From NCBI RefSeq assembly GCF_000504205.1, contig NZ_AZAJ01000001.1:62001-126000 (forward strand): a stretch of 64,000 nt of DNA. Direction: 5' to 3'. A program made the position numbers and the translations under genes. Under the pieces are notes generated by a model. The model was given only the letters and a program-made list of their open reading frames with translations, was not told the DNA's origin and ran no database searches. Position 1 is the first letter of the stretch. Every line of letters begins with the position of its first letter. This DNA comes from Methanolobus tindarius DSM 2278. Its GTDB lineage: Archaea > Halobacteriota > Methanosarcinia > Methanosarcinales > Methanosarcinaceae. Positions 17,373-28,110 of the stretch are shown here, piece by piece.

Positions 17373-19538
17373 ATGTGCTCAATTACAGGCTTTTTTAATA
17401 ATGATAATTCACTGGAACATGCTCTGAGTTCCCTTGAAATTACAAAGAACAGAGGACTTGACGGAATTGGAATCTGCACCAATGAAAACGTTTTCCGTGC
17501 AGAGGATGTCGATTCACTTAGTATAGATAGTGAAATCCCTGAGAGAAACGTAATGGGACACAGACTGCACTCCATGGTTAACTTTGTTCTGCAGCCTCTT
17601 GTTTATAAGGGAAAAATAGCTGCCAACTGTGAGATATACAACTGGAAAGAGCTCGCAGAGAAATATGATATCAAAGCCAAAAATGACACTGACCTGCTGA
17701 TCCAGCTTATCGAGAAGAAAGCCGAAAACCGTGAAACCGAAATGATGCAGCTCATAGACGATGTGCTCCGTGAGGTAATTGGTGTCTATGCAATCGCCTA
17801 CTGGCTGGATGATACAGTTTACATTGCAAGGGACATTGTTGGCCTTAAGCCACTCTGGTACAGTAATTCTGATGGCTTTGCATTTTGCTCTGAGAAAAAA
17901 GCACTTGCAAGAAATGGATTTGCCGATATCAAGGAACTAAATCCAAGAGAGATACTGGCTTACAACATCAAAACCGGAAGCCTTGAAAAATTCAACAGGG
18001 AATTCTTCTCTATTATACCTGAGCACGAAGGCAGCATGGCAGAACTTGAAAAAGTAATGCTTGAGAAACTGGAAGATTCAATATCCATACGGATGCCCGA
18101 AGAGAAATTCGGAATCCTGTTCTCAGGAGGACTTGACTCCACAATAATCGCCTGTCTGTGCAAACTTATGGGTAAAAATCCGGGAATTGATTTTACATGC
18201 TACACTGCAGGTCTTGCAGGAGTACAGCTTCCACCGGATGTAGAATACGCAAAGAAGATGGCTTATGAACTGGGACTTGACCTGAAAATCAAAATTATTG
18301 ATCTTGATGAAGTTGAGGAATATCTCAAAGATGTTGTCCCTCTTGTTGAAGATAGTAACGTCCCAAAAGTTGGCGTTGCTCTCACAATGTATGCAGCATG
18401 TGTAGCTGCAAGGGAAGATGGCATCCGTGTAATGTTCTCTGGTTCAGGAGCCGATGAGATATTCGCAGGTTATGACCGCCATAAGCGTTCTACGGACATA
18501 AGCAGGGACTGCTATGCTGATGTGCTGAAAATCTACGAAAAAAACACCTATCGGGATGATGTCGTTTCAATGAACAACAATATCGAGCTGCGTGTTCCTT
18601 ATCTTGACAAAAGGTTTGTGGCCTATTGCCTGAAAATCCCACCTGAATATAAAATAAATGAAGAACAGAATAAACTCATACTGCGCATGCTTGCTGAGGA
18701 GATTGGTATTCCTGCCGAGGTCAGCCAGCGCAGGAAACAGGCAGCTCAGTATGGAAGTCGCTTTGACAAGGCCATCGGGAAACTTGCAAAGAAAGCAGGA
18801 TGCAAAACAAAGACTGAATACCTGAAGCAGTTCTACGGACAGCCAAACCTCAAACTTGGTGTGCTTTTCAGCTCAGGTAAGGACAGCAACTATGCTATGC
18901 ATGTGATGCAACAGCAAAACTACTCAATTGAGTGCCTTATTACAATCAAGAGCCAGAACCTTGATTCATACATGTTCCACACTCCTAATATTGACCTTGT
19001 ACGCCTTCAGGCAGAAGCAATGGAACTCCCACTCATCGAAGAACTCACAAAGGGAGAAAAAGAGAAAGAACTCGATGACATGAAAAATGCCATTATCCGT
19101 GCAAAGGATGAGTACGGTATTGAAGGAGTTATCACAGGAGCTCTTTATTCAAATTACCAGCGTGAGAGGATCGAGAAGGTTTGCGATGAACTAGGACTCA
19201 AAGCTTTTTCACCACTGTGGCACATTGATCAGGAAAAAGAGATGTACCAACTCCTTGACCTTGGATTCGAATTCATATTCAGCAGCGTAGCTGCGTATGG
19301 CCTTAACAAAAGCTGGGTCGGGCGTATAATCAGTGAAAAAGACATCGAGAAACTTGTCAGGCTCAACGAGAAGATAGGACTCAATGTTGCCGGTGAAGGC
19401 GGCGAGTTTGAGAGCTTTGTAACTGACGGACCGATGTATCACAAAAAAATAGAGATTCGTGAAATGGAAGTCATCGAGAGGGATGAGTACACTGCAAAGG
19501 TGGTTATCACCAATGCAGTGCTTGTGGATAAAGAGTGA
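17373..19538 (+). CDS. asparagine synthase-like GATase/PP-loop fused to a diphthine--ammonia ligase (Dph6) domain
   Basis: The 721-residue protein has three domains. (1) A class II glutaminase with Cys2 right after Met (MCSITGF), LQPLVYKGKIAANCEIYN and YWLDDTVYIARD. (2) An AsnB-type PP-loop ATP domain, GILFSGGLDSTI near residue 247 and SGSGADEIFAGYDRH near 360, with RVPYLDKRFVAYCL. (3) From about residue 494, a second PP-loop, LGVLFSSGKDSNYAMHV, with GVITGALYSNYQRER and SPLWHID, the signature of DUF71/Dph6 proteins that amidate diphthine on elongation factor 2. The glutaminase could feed ammonia to either ligase. Whether domain 2 still makes asparagine is open; its catalytic motifs look intact. 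Confidence 0.9.
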   Translation: MCSITGFFNNDNSLEHALSSLEITKNRGLDGIGICTNENVFRAEDVDSLSIDSEIPERNVMGHRLHSMVNFVLQPLVYKGKIAANCEIYNWKELAEKYDIKAKNDTDLLIQLIEKKAENRETEMMQLIDDVLREVIGVYAIAYWLDDTVYIARDIVGLKPLWYSNSDGFAFCSEKKALARNGFADIKELNPREILAYNIKTGSLEKFNREFFSIIPEHEGSMAELEKVMLEKLEDSISIRMPEEKFGILFSGGLDSTIIACLCKLMGKNPGIDFTCYTAGLAGVQLPPDVEYAKKMAYELGLDLKIKIIDLDEVEEYLKDVVPLVEDSNVPKVGVALTMYAACVAAREDGIRVMFSGSGADEIFAGYDRHKRSTDISRDCYADVLKIYEKNTYRDDVVSMNNNIELRVPYLDKRFVAYCLKIPPEYKINEEQNKLILRMLAEEIGIPAEVSQRRKQAAQYGSRFDKAIGKLAKKAGCKTKTEYLKQFYGQPNLKLGVLFSSGKDSNYAMHVMQQQNYSIECLITIKSQNLDSYMFHTPNIDLVRLQAEAMELPLIEELTKGEKEKELDDMKNAIIRAKDEYGIEGVITGALYSNYQRERIEKVCDELGLKAFSPLWHIDQEKEMYQLLDLGFEFIFSSVAAYGLNKSWVGRIISEKDIEKLVRLNEKIGLNVAGEGGEFESFVTDGPMYHKKIEIREMEVIERDEYTAKVVITNAVLVDKE

Positions 19539-19621
19539 TGTAGCTAATACCACTATTTTATCTTTTGTTTTTTAGCCTCATATAGATTTACCAGGCTATC
19601 AGTCTAATTTGCAATTCATTG

Positions 19622-20323
19622 TTATGAATTTAATAAAATAACAAAGCATAAGCACAATATTAAAAGAAATAAGGTGAATCCAGGCGTAGTTTTTGAAGAA
19701 ATATCATCAATTCCTGTTTCATTTGTTATATTCTCATCTCCACCTAACAAATTAGTATTGTTAGTTTGATTGATCTCTTCCCCTACTATCATTCCAGAAT
19801 CAACAGGGTCTAATTCAATACTATCATCTACCGCATCATCATTTTTTGTTATACTCCACCTAAAAACAACAGGAACATTAGATACACTTTGATTTATCCA
19901 ATTAGTATTAACCATCATATACAAATCATTGATAACATCATCATCAACTCTTTCTTTTTGATCACTATCTATATCTATGACAATATATCCATAGATATGA
20001 TATCCATAACCAAGAAGTAGACCACCATTTTCTTTCATTTGAAGATGGAGTTCATTTGATGACTGATTTATACATCTATCAAGTTGCTGTAACCATTCTT
20101 CTTTTTTCTCATCTTGTTTAATCTCAGGAATTTCTCCCATTACAGCAATAACAGAGGAATCATTCTCCAGATCATTCAAAATATATTGACCATAATCAGG
20201 AATTTGAAGTTGTTCAGGAGGATTATCTGAAGTAGAATTCATAGTATATCCACTGCTAAAACCAGATAACTGTACTAATAAAAATAGAACCATGGCCAAA
20301 AAAATGGTTTTTCTTTTTTTCAT
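19622..20323 (-). CDS. exported protein with PGF-type tail, unknown domain
   Basis: The protein has 233 residues. An N-terminal signal (MKKRKTIFLAMVLFLLVQL) is followed by a 110-residue region with VIAVMGEIPEIKQDEKKEEW, QLDRCINQSS, GLLLGYGYHIYGYIVIDI and SNVPVVFRWSI. The same order of blocks appears in the C-terminal part of the HEAT-repeat protein at 41862-43109, so this is a shared, unrecognised domain. The end has TPGFTLFLLILCLCFVILL, a PGF-CTERM-like tail, but with no basic residues after the hydrophobic stretch (ends LNS). It is probably located on the outer face of the membrane. Confidence 0.7.
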   Translation of the reverse strand: MKKRKTIFLAMVLFLLVQLSGFSSGYTMNSTSDNPPEQLQIPDYGQYILNDLENDSSVIAVMGEIPEIKQDEKKEEWLQQLDRCINQSSNELHLQMKENGGLLLGYGYHIYGYIVIDIDSDQKERVDDDVINDLYMMVNTNWINQSVSNVPVVFRWSITKNDDAVDDSIELDPVDSGMIVGEEINQTNNTNLLGGDENITNETGIDDISSKTTPGFTLFLLILCLCFVILLNS

Positions 20324-20521
20324 GCTACATGCCTTATATATTCTAATTTGAAATTATTTTTTTGATTAGTTAATGAGTAATACATCAGATATAAACACAT
20401 ATTATAGCATAATTATTTTTGTATGTGTGCAGAACTGTGTTCATGAAACTCAGTGGAAAAACTAACAGAAGAAAAATTAAAGATTAAGGTAAGAACTGTG
20501 TTAATAAAGAGTGATGTGATT

Positions 20522-21856
20522 TCACATCTCCCTATTATCAATAACTCTCTTACTCTTCTTTTCACTACGTGGCAATGCTCCTATCGGAACACATTCCACA
20601 TCAACGCTTACACCGATGAAATCATGGAAAGCCTTGTTCATCTGTTTTGATCTTTGTTTATTGACCTCAGGATCATCAGCATTCTCTATCTCAACCCTGA
20701 AGAGCATACTGTCCCTTCCACCTTCTCTTTCAAGGATAATCTGGTATTCACTGCTCACACCTTCCACCCTCATGATTACATCCTCTATCTGTCCGGGGTA
20801 GACATTCACAGCCTTGATCTTGATGCGGTCATCAGTACGACCAAGAAGGCGGTCAATACGCGGGAAAGGACATCCGCATTTGCAAGGTTCCGGATAGATA
20901 CGAGTCAGATCTCTTGTCCTGTAACGTATGAGCGGTGCACCTTCCTTTGTAAGCGTGGTGATAACCAGCTCACCAAGAGTTCCATCCGGCAGAGTTTCCC
21001 CGGTTACAGGGTCTATGATCTCAAAGAGCAGATGGTCAGACCAATAATGAAGACCATCATGTAGTGAGCAATCAAGAGCAATTCCGGGACCGTATATCTC
21101 GGTGAGGCCGAAGATATCATATGTATCAATTCCCAGTTCATTCTCAATACGGGCCCTCATCTTAGGACTCCAGCGTTCTGAACCTATAATACCTGTGGTC
21201 AGGTGAATCTTATCTTTCAGCCCTCTTTTTGTAATCTCTTCAGCAAGCAGGAGAGCATAGGATGAAGTGCTTGCAAGAGCTGTGGATTTGAGGTCCTGCA
21301 TCATCTGGAGTTGCTTTTCAGTGTTTCCCGGACCCATAGGTACAGCCATTGCACCCAGAAGTTCCGCACCTGCCTGAAATCCGATTCCTGCAGTCCATAA
21401 TCCATAACCAGGAGTTATCTGTATCCTGTCCATATTTGTGAGCCCTGCCATCTTATAGCAGCGCATCATCATGTCAGCCCAGACTTCTACATCCCCTTTT
21501 GTGTAAGGAATAATTACCGGGCTTCCGGTTGTCCCTGAAGATGAATGTATCCTCACGACTTCCTCATCTGGAACAGCTTGTAATCCCAATGGATAGGCAT
21601 CCCTGAGTTCTTCTTTTGTGGTGAAAGGAAGCTTGCTGATATCTTCAAGCGAGTTAATCTCGCTAATATCAACACCGGCTTCTGCAAACTTTTTCTTGTA
21701 AAATGGACTGCCTTCGATTACTCTTTTCAGAAGGTCCATGAGACTGGCAGTTCTTGTTTCCACGGATGTATCATAGTCACAGAGATTGCGGTAATCAGCA
21801 TCATCGTTCTCTTTATCTGCAAGCTTCTTGCTGTTGTTATCGTGACAGTTACACAT
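20522..21856 (-). CDS. paaK: phenylacetate--CoA ligase family (aryl-acid activating) enzyme
   Basis: The adenylate-forming ligase has 444 residues. The phosphate-binding loop is HSSSGTTGSPVIIPYTKGD near residue 103, GLTEIYGPG gives the aryl/AMP site, and RTRDLTRIYPEPCKCG leads to a C-terminal domain with GRTDDRIKIKAVNVYPGQIED. It converts an aryl acetate to its CoA ester. It lies 16 bases downstream of iorB in one transcription unit, so it fits the IOR-linked route in which methanogens turn aryl acids into aryl pyruvates for aromatic amino acids. The N-terminal 25 residues are a Cys/His/Asn/Asp-rich polar extension (MCNCHDNNSKK) not typical of the family. Confidence 0.92.
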   Translation of the reverse strand: MCNCHDNNSKKLADKENDDADYRNLCDYDTSVETRTASLMDLLKRVIEGSPFYKKKFAEAGVDISEINSLEDISKLPFTTKEELRDAYPLGLQAVPDEEVVRIHSSSGTTGSPVIIPYTKGDVEVWADMMMRCYKMAGLTNMDRIQITPGYGLWTAGIGFQAGAELLGAMAVPMGPGNTEKQLQMMQDLKSTALASTSSYALLLAEEITKRGLKDKIHLTTGIIGSERWSPKMRARIENELGIDTYDIFGLTEIYGPGIALDCSLHDGLHYWSDHLLFEIIDPVTGETLPDGTLGELVITTLTKEGAPLIRYRTRDLTRIYPEPCKCGCPFPRIDRLLGRTDDRIKIKAVNVYPGQIEDVIMRVEGVSSEYQIILEREGGRDSMLFRVEIENADDPEVNKQRSKQMNKAFHDFIGVSVDVECVPIGALPRSEKKSKRVIDNREM

Positions 21857-21872
21857 TCAACTCACCCTGTGA

Positions 21873-22493
21873 TCATTTGTCCTTATTTGCTTCTTTGGAG
21901 GATTTCTCTGATTTTCCTGAAACACTTTCAATAGCCTTATCAAAAACCCTGCGGTTAACTTCCCTGTACTTCTCAGGGATCATCTTCTCAAGCACACCCC
22001 ACAGATATTCTTCGGAGAATGGTAAAAGACCAGCACCTGCAGATGCTGCTATCATGGCAACATTAGCAGCCTTGTATGTTCCAGCATCCTTTGCAAGTCC
22101 AGTGAAATCAGCAGTAATTGTTTGTGGACAACTCTTTTTCAGGAACTCCAGTATTTTCTCCGGGTCATATTCATCGCAACCCTGTGTTGAAGGCATTATA
22201 GCATGCTCATTGACAACCATATTACCATCTTTGCCGAGGAAAATACTGTTCCTTGCAGCCTCTGCAGGTTCAAGACCAATAAGCAGGTCTGCTTTTCCCT
22301 GTGGTATCAGTGAACCAGAAACATCCTCGCCAATTCTTACATGGCTGGTAACAGACCCTTCTCTCTGTGCCATTCCTATGGTCTCAGCAGTAGCAACATG
22401 GAAACCTGCATCCATGGCAGCGGTAGCAAGCAAACGGGAAGCCAATACAACACCCTGGCCACCAACACCTGCAATAAGAATATCGAATTTCAT
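21873..22493 (-). CDS. iorB: indolepyruvate:ferredoxin oxidoreductase beta subunit
   Basis: A 206-residue subunit that starts at MKFDILIAGVGGQGVVLASR, the family's GVGGQG cofactor-binding start. A longer frame upstream lies inside iorA and is ignored. It also has GMAQREGSVTSHVRIGEDV and VNEHAIMPS. It partners with IorA in the CoA-dependent reversible conversion of aryl pyruvates to aryl-acyl-CoA. The gap to iorA is two bases. Confidence 0.95.
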   Translation of the reverse strand: MKFDILIAGVGGQGVVLASRLLATAAMDAGFHVATAETIGMAQREGSVTSHVRIGEDVSGSLIPQGKADLLIGLEPAEAARNSIFLGKDGNMVVNEHAIMPSTQGCDEYDPEKILEFLKKSCPQTITADFTGLAKDAGTYKAANVAMIAASAGAGLLPFSEEYLWGVLEKMIPEKYREVNRRVFDKAIESVSGKSEKSSKEANKDK

Positions 22494-22495
22494 TT

Positions 22496-24400
22496 TCAGG
22501 CCTCCTTCAATACAATTGCACCAGACGGACAAATCTGTGCACACAGACCACAGCCACTGCATGTGTCCTGTATTACCGGTATGCCTGAGGATATTGAGAA
22601 TATTGCAGGACAACCAAGCTGGTTTATGCACAACTTACAGTTGGTACATTTTTCCTCATCAACAACATACTGTCCTGTTGCTTTGCAAATTGCAACGCAT
22701 TTACCTTTGAACACCACAGCAGACGGACCTTCGAATTCCATCGCCTCGGCGGCTATATCCATACACTTATCGAGGTCATCAGTTTCAATTGTTTTGACCA
22801 TCCCTACCCCGCAGCTTTTGAGAACTTCTGCAATATCAATCATCTGTGCAGGTGAGCCCATGGCCGTTAAACCTATACCGGGATGGGGCTGGTGTCCTGT
22901 CATGGCAGTTGTTCGATTGTCAAGAACTGCAATTGTAATATCAGCATTGTTATAGACAGCACTTACAACAGCAGCGATACCGGAGTGGAAGAATGTGGAA
23001 TCACCTATGAATGCAACCTGTTTTGCTTTCTCACCCTGCATGAATTCAGGAGTATGGGAAAGACCTGCTGCCACACTTATACCTGCACCCATACAGAGGC
23101 AGGTGTCCACCATATTAAGAGGAAGTGCATTTCCAAGTGTGTAACATCCGATGTCACCGGAAAATACTGAATCAATACCCACCTGTTTTTTCAGTTTAGC
23201 AGCGGTTTTCTTAAAAGCGTAAAATACTGTGCGGTGCATGCAACCTGCACATAATGTAGGAGCACGGATAGGAAGAGCTGGAATATCCTCTGGTTTTACA
23301 GCTGCTACAGAATGAGAAAGCCTGATGCTCGCAGCAGCACTTTCAGCATCTTCAGAACCTATATTTTCAAGTGCACGATTAATGCTGTCTGTAACAACAT
23401 CAACATCATACTCGCCGCTTACAGGGAAAGAGCCGTTCTTCTTTCCGTGGATATTGATATTAAGATGATATTTTCCTGCTATCTGCAGAAACTGTTCTTC
23501 CATATAAGGGTCAAGTTCCTCAACAACTATCAGGTCGTTTAAACCTTTCATGAATTTCAGGGCTGCTTTTTCAGGAAAAGGATAAGCTGTACCTGATTTA
23601 AAAAAGGAGAAAACATCAGAATGCTCTTTTATTGCTTCCTTTGCATAAAGAGCGGAAACACCAGAAGCTGCAATTCCTATCCTGCTGCTTCCTTTTGTGA
23701 TCGAGTTGAATGTATTATCGTTAAAGTACTCTGAAAAGTGGTCAGACATTTTTACCTGAAGTTCTTCCAGAAGAGGATGGCGCTGGGCTGTCAGTTTGGG
23801 GAATATGGTCCATCGTGTATCCTTTACAAAACCTTCAATGTCCCTTGTTACCGGATCAATATCCTCAATGAGAACATCCTCACAGCCGTGGGAAACCCTT
23901 GTTGTAGTTCTTAAAATTACCGGAGTTTCAAGCTCATGTGAAAGCTTAAAGGCCAGTTTTGTCATGTCATAGGCTTCCTGTGGGGTTGATGGATCAAGAA
24001 CAGGAATGTTGGAAAAGTGACCGAATGCTCTTGTGTCCTGCTCTGTCTGGGATGAATGTGGTCCCGGGTCATCGGAAACAAGAATTACAAGTGAACCTTT
24101 GATGCCTATGTAGGAAAGACTCATGAGAGGGTCGGAAGCTACATTCAGACCGACCTGTTTCATTGTTACAATAGTGTTGGCACCGGAATATGCAGCACCG
24201 ACTGCAGTTTCAAGCGCTACTTTCTCATTGGTTGCCCACTCGGCATAAATGCCGTACTTTTTTGCATGTGAAATAATTGTTTCCATGACCTCACTGGATG
24301 GTGTGCCAGGATAACCGCTTGCAATCTGGAGGCCAGCTTTCATGGCTCCAAAAGCAATGGCTTCGTTGCCCATTAGTATACGTTTACCGGTCAATGTCAT
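22496..24400 (-). CDS. iorA: indolepyruvate:ferredoxin oxidoreductase alpha subunit
   Basis: The 634-residue thiamine-diphosphate enzyme starts MTLTGKRILMGNEAIAFGA with ASGYPGTPSSE. The TPP site is seen in GDIGCYTLG and VAFIGDSTFFHSG with NADITIAVLDN. Two C-terminal [4Fe-4S] motifs, CTNCKLCINQLGC and CSGCGLCAQICPSG, pass electrons to ferredoxin. It is the first gene of the iorA-iorB-paaK unit. The complete set of motifs suggests a working enzyme. Confidence 0.97.
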   Translation of the reverse strand: MTLTGKRILMGNEAIAFGAMKAGLQIASGYPGTPSSEVMETIISHAKKYGIYAEWATNEKVALETAVGAAYSGANTIVTMKQVGLNVASDPLMSLSYIGIKGSLVILVSDDPGPHSSQTEQDTRAFGHFSNIPVLDPSTPQEAYDMTKLAFKLSHELETPVILRTTTRVSHGCEDVLIEDIDPVTRDIEGFVKDTRWTIFPKLTAQRHPLLEELQVKMSDHFSEYFNDNTFNSITKGSSRIGIAASGVSALYAKEAIKEHSDVFSFFKSGTAYPFPEKAALKFMKGLNDLIVVEELDPYMEEQFLQIAGKYHLNINIHGKKNGSFPVSGEYDVDVVTDSINRALENIGSEDAESAAASIRLSHSVAAVKPEDIPALPIRAPTLCAGCMHRTVFYAFKKTAAKLKKQVGIDSVFSGDIGCYTLGNALPLNMVDTCLCMGAGISVAAGLSHTPEFMQGEKAKQVAFIGDSTFFHSGIAAVVSAVYNNADITIAVLDNRTTAMTGHQPHPGIGLTAMGSPAQMIDIAEVLKSCGVGMVKTIETDDLDKCMDIAAEAMEFEGPSAVVFKGKCVAICKATGQYVVDEEKCTNCKLCINQLGCPAIFSISSGIPVIQDTCSGCGLCAQICPSGAIVLKEA

Positions 24401-24578
24401 TCCTCTCGAATGAAGATAATTAGAAGATTAGAAAATGAATTTACGGATATTCATATAGGAATATGAATTGCATAAATCAATTAATGTTGACCTATGCACT
24501 TATTTGATGAAATATAAATGTTTTGACGGTGGGTTTTTGGAGTTTAGAGAACTAATCAAAAAATCAAAAAAGATTAAG

Positions 24579-24603
24579 AATGCCACCATGAACAGATGGC
24601 ATT
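24579..24603 (-). terminator. hairpin terminator after cysN
   Basis: AATGCCA and TGGCATT pair across a short loop. On the minus strand the stem is followed by a T-rich run, directly after the cysN stop codon. Confidence 0.5.
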
Positions 24604-24612
24604 TAGCTTAAT

Positions 24613-26157
24613 TTAACTTTTAAAGTGGTCCGAGCATATTACAACAGATACACCTGATTTTGTAACAATCTTACACAGGTTCTCTATCATTTCAGAATAC
24701 TGCCCTACATCAACTGGTTTTCCCTTACAGAGAGTTTCCTTCAGTAGATCGTCATCCACATAGATGCAATGTGTACCATGCATGGAAAGACGGTCATACT
24801 TAGCCTTTGCCTCTTCTTTTTTATCAGCAGGATATGAAATTACCCTTGCCTTTACAGACTTGCATCCTTTATCAGGTGATACCTGCTTGTATTTTGTTAC
24901 CATACCCGCTGCAGCAGTTTGATTCGTATGCGGGTCAATTACTATGAACGAACCCGTAGCCCTGTTCTCTGAATAGATATCTGCAAACACCGGACTCTTC
25001 AATTCAACCTTAACCTTACCGATGCTGTTAAGTCCCAGGGATTGCGATGACTTCATACTGATATCATCCGGGTCGAACTCGTGGATAACTTCTTCGAAAT
25101 TGCCTTTTACCATGCTGGTTGTATGCTTGATAAGATAGTCCTTACCAATCTCCATGGGAGTGTTATCCATCCAGACAATATTTGCCTCAAAACTGCCTGC
25201 AATGGCTGGTAGGTCGTCCACTTTTGCGATCATATCACTGCGGCTTATATCGATGTCATCTTCTAGACAAAGAGTCACTGCCATAGGAGAGAAGGCATAA
25301 TCGAGGTCTCCATCATACGTGACAATCCTTGAAACCGTACTTGTCTTACCGGATGGAAGAACCCTTATTTTATCGCCCTTGTGAACCACACCTGAAGCTA
25401 TTGTACCGCAATATCCTCTGAAATCATCGCCTCCTCCCCAGTTCACATACTGGACAGGGAACCTGAAATCGTTCAGGTTACGTCCACAGGAGACATTCAC
25501 ATTCTCCAGATAATCAAGCAATGTGGAACCCTTATACCAGGGCATATTCTCGCTTCGTTCAATGACATTATCGCCCTCAAGCGCGCTTATTGGAATATAA
25601 TAAACAGATTCATCAGATAATTTATCGGCAAATGCATTGAATTCATTCACAATATTCTCAAACACTTCTTCCGAATAGTCTACCAGATCCATCTTGTTGA
25701 CAGCAATTACAAAATTACGGATACCCAGCAGGGATGAGATAAATGAGTGCCTTTTAGTCTGTGTAACAACTCCGTTCCTTGCATCAATGAGAATCAGGGC
25801 AAGGGATGCATTGGATGCACCTGTAGCCATGTTCCTTGTATACTGCTCATGACCCGGAGTGTCAGCTATAATGAAACGTCTCTTTGGAGTGGAAAAGAAC
25901 CTGTAAGCAACATCTATAGTAATTCCCTGCTCTCTTTCCGACTTCAGACCATCGGTGACCAGTGAATAATCTATTTCCTGATTCCTGTGGGTTCTTGAGA
26001 AAGTCTTAATAGTGTGTAACTGGTCCTCGAATATTGATTTTGAATCATGTAATAATCTGCCAATGAGAGTGGATTTACCATCATCGACACTACCTGCAGT
26101 AGCAAAGCGCAGAAGATCGATGTTCTGACTCTGCTCGATGAGAGATTCGGAACTCAA
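24613..26157 (-). CDS. cysN: sulfate adenylyltransferase subunit 1 (GTPase)
   Basis: The 514-residue EF-Tu-like GTPase drives APS formation by CysD. G1 is [13 protein letters not shown]3 is [13 protein letters not shown]4 is NKMD, and [17 protein letters not shown] follows G3. Translation-factor barrels follow. The coding region overlaps cysD by 4 bases. The C-terminus (about the last 90 residues) reads like a small alpha/beta extension and not like the APS kinase domain seen in fused CysNC proteins; I see no second P-loop. The family is bacterial in distribution, so lateral transfer is likely. Confidence 0.95.
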   Translation of the reverse strand: MSSESLIEQSQNIDLLRFATAGSVDDGKSTLIGRLLHDSKSIFEDQLHTIKTFSRTHRNQEIDYSLVTDGLKSEREQGITIDVAYRFFSTPKRRFIIADTPGHEQYTRNMATGASNASLALILIDARNGVVTQTKRHSFISSLLGIRNFVIAVNKMDLVDYSEEVFENIVNEFNAFADKLSDESVYYIPISALEGDNVIERSENMPWYKGSTLLDYLENVNVSCGRNLNDFRFPVQYVNWGGGDDFRGYCGTIASGVVHKGDKIRVLPSGKTSTVSRIVTYDGDLDYAFSPMAVTLCLEDDIDISRSDMIAKVDDLPAIAGSFEANIVWMDNTPMEIGKDYLIKHTTSMVKGNFEEVIHEFDPDDISMKSSQSLGLNSIGKVKVELKSPVFADIYSENRATGSFIVIDPHTNQTAAAGMVTKYKQVSPDKGCKSVKARVISYPADKKEEAKAKYDRLSMHGTHCIYVDDDLLKETLCKGKPVDVGQYSEMIENLCKIVTKSGVSVVICSDHFKS

Positions 26158-27062
26158 AAGTATCCCTCCCTCTTCTTTTGCTCCATGGAGCTATCCTGAT
26201 CGTGATCAATCACCCTTGTAATACGTTCGGAGTGACGTGCAACCATCATCTCCTCAATGATCCTCTCCAGAGTGTCAGCCTCTGATCTCACTGCGCCTGT
26301 ACAATAATGGCATCCAAGCGTCCTGAAGCGACACATAACATCCCTGACCTCGTCCTCATACTCGTCCGTATAAACTGGAATCAACTGACCGTTCTTTTCG
26401 ATAACAGGTCTTTCCTTCGCAAAATAGAGGGGAACAATATCGATCTTCTCATGATAAATATAGGTCCAGATATCAAGCTCTGTCCAGTTAGAAAGTGGGA
26501 ACACCCTTATGGATTCTCCCTGGTCTATCTTTGAATTGAAGAGATTCCAGAGTTCAGGCTTCTGGTTTTTCGGATTCCACTGACCATGTTTGTCACGGAA
26601 AGAATATATCCTCTCCTTTGCCCTTGATTTCTCCTCATCCCTTCTTGCACCTCCGAATGCAGCATCATAGCCGCCTTCTTTTAATGCATCAAGAAGAGCT
26701 TTTGTCTTAAGCTCGGCACAACACTTAACAGTTCCAACTGATAGGGGATTCACTCCTCTTTCAAGGGCTCCCTCGTTCCTGTGAACTCTCAGTTCAAGAC
26801 CATTTTTCCTTGTATATTCGTCCCTGAACTCATACATTTCAGGAAACTTGTATCCGGTATCGATATGCAACAACGGAAAAGGTACTTTTTTCGGGTAAAA
26901 AGCTTTGATGGCAAGATGGGTCATTACCGATGAATCCTTTCCCACGGAATACAGCATCACAGGGTTATCGAATTCCGCAGCTACTTCCCTGATGATACCA
27001 ATACTTTCAGCTTCAAGTGTTTTCAGATTTGAAAGATGGTATGATTCTTCCGTAGTTATCAT
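26154..27062 (-). CDS. cysD: sulfate adenylyltransferase subunit 2
   Basis: The 302-residue ATP pyrophosphatase-fold enzyme transfers AMP to sulfate. The PP-loop is [14 protein letters not shown], with [46 protein letters not shown] and [15 protein letters not shown]. All are normal for CysD, and the length is standard. It overlaps cysN (start of cysN inside its end), so both subunits are co-translated. Confidence 0.97.
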   Translation of the reverse strand: MITTEESYHLSNLKTLEAESIGIIREVAAEFDNPVMLYSVGKDSSVMTHLAIKAFYPKKVPFPLLHIDTGYKFPEMYEFRDEYTRKNGLELRVHRNEGALERGVNPLSVGTVKCCAELKTKALLDALKEGGYDAAFGGARRDEEKSRAKERIYSFRDKHGQWNPKNQKPELWNLFNSKIDQGESIRVFPLSNWTELDIWTYIYHEKIDIVPLYFAKERPVIEKNGQLIPVYTDEYEDEVRDVMCRFRTLGCHYCTGAVRSEADTLERIIEEMMVARHSERITRVIDHDQDSSMEQKKREGYF

Positions 27063-27171
27063 TCAGACCCTCCGTTAATTTGTAAAAATAATTTTATATG
27101 TAATTTCAGTGACATTTTTAATTTTCCCTGGAATCTTCCTTTAATATGATATTCCGGTCTTCTGTCTTCTT

Positions 27172-27900
27172 TCAATTTTGAGGCTTTATGTTTCCTGAAT
27201 GCAGACCACATTCTTTCTTTGTAGCCTCTTCCCACCACCAGCGTCCTTCACGCTCATGCTGTCCCGGCAGGACAGGTCTTGTACATGGTTCACAGCCGAT
27301 ACTGACATAACCTTTCTCATGAAGCTCATTATAAGGGACATTGTTCTCTCTGATATAGTCCCATACCTGTTTTGAGCTCCAGTTTGCCAGAGGATTGAAC
27401 TTTATGAGATTGCCATCCCCAAACGCAGGATCTAACTCTACCACAGGAATAGTTGAACGTGTGTTAGGACTCTGATCCTTACGCTGGCCTGTAATCCATG
27501 CAGCCCTTGTGCTTAGTGAACGCCTGAGAGGATCCACCTTTCTGACAGAACAACACTCAGCATGTCCGTCTTTGTAGAATGAGAACATACCTTTTTTCAG
27601 GACAAGTTCCTCGGTCTTCTCCCGATTAGCGAAGAAAATCTCAAGCTGGAGGTTATAGTGTTCTCTTACAACATCGAAAAATCGATACGTTTCTGGATGC
27701 AGACGACCTGTATCCAGGGAGAAGACACTCACATCAGGCATTATCTTTGTGGCCATGTCGATGAGCACAACATCCTCGGCGCCACTGAATGCAATGGTAA
27801 TATCCTTGCCAAACATGTTTAGGGCATAATCGAGTATCTCCTGCGGAGAACTGTCTTTATACTCATCAGCCAGCTTCTCTAGTTCTGTTTTTTCGGGCAT
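27172..27900 (-). CDS. cysH: adenylylsulfate/phosphoadenylylsulfate reductase (CysH family, Fe-S type)
   Basis: The 242-residue protein has a PP-loop-like [14 protein letters not shown], the cluster cysteines ECCSVRK and GCEPCTRPV (CC...CxxC, the hallmark of [4Fe-4S] APS-preferring reductases), and the C-terminal catalytic KKECGLHSG. It reduces activated sulfate to sulfite using thioredoxin-like donors. With CysDN beside it and no APS kinase seen, APS is the likely substrate. It lies 109 bases upstream of cysD on the same strand. Sulfite reductase is not in the window. Confidence 0.92.
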   Translation of the reverse strand: MPEKTELEKLADEYKDSSPQEILDYALNMFGKDITIAFSGAEDVVLIDMATKIMPDVSVFSLDTGRLHPETYRFFDVVREHYNLQLEIFFANREKTEELVLKKGMFSFYKDGHAECCSVRKVDPLRRSLSTRAAWITGQRKDQSPNTRSTIPVVELDPAFGDGNLIKFNPLANWSSKQVWDYIRENNVPYNELHEKGYVSIGCEPCTRPVLPGQHEREGRWWWEEATKKECGLHSGNIKPQN

Positions 27901-28110
27901 AGTTAAATTCCATATAATGTTGGATTAAAATATAAGATCATAAACAGATACTGTATATACATCTAAAAATGAACTGCATCATAGATATATGCTACCGCCC
28001 ATCTTAATTGCATTTAATTTAGCATAAAGTAATCAAAAGCTTTTTAAATATTAATGTTTTTTATTGCACATTATAGTACATATAAGTTCATTGAAGGAGG
28101 AGAATAATAC

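Noticed and set aside
22494-22631. N-terminal extension of IorB
   Set aside because: It lies within iorA; the known family start is MKFDILIAGVGGQG.
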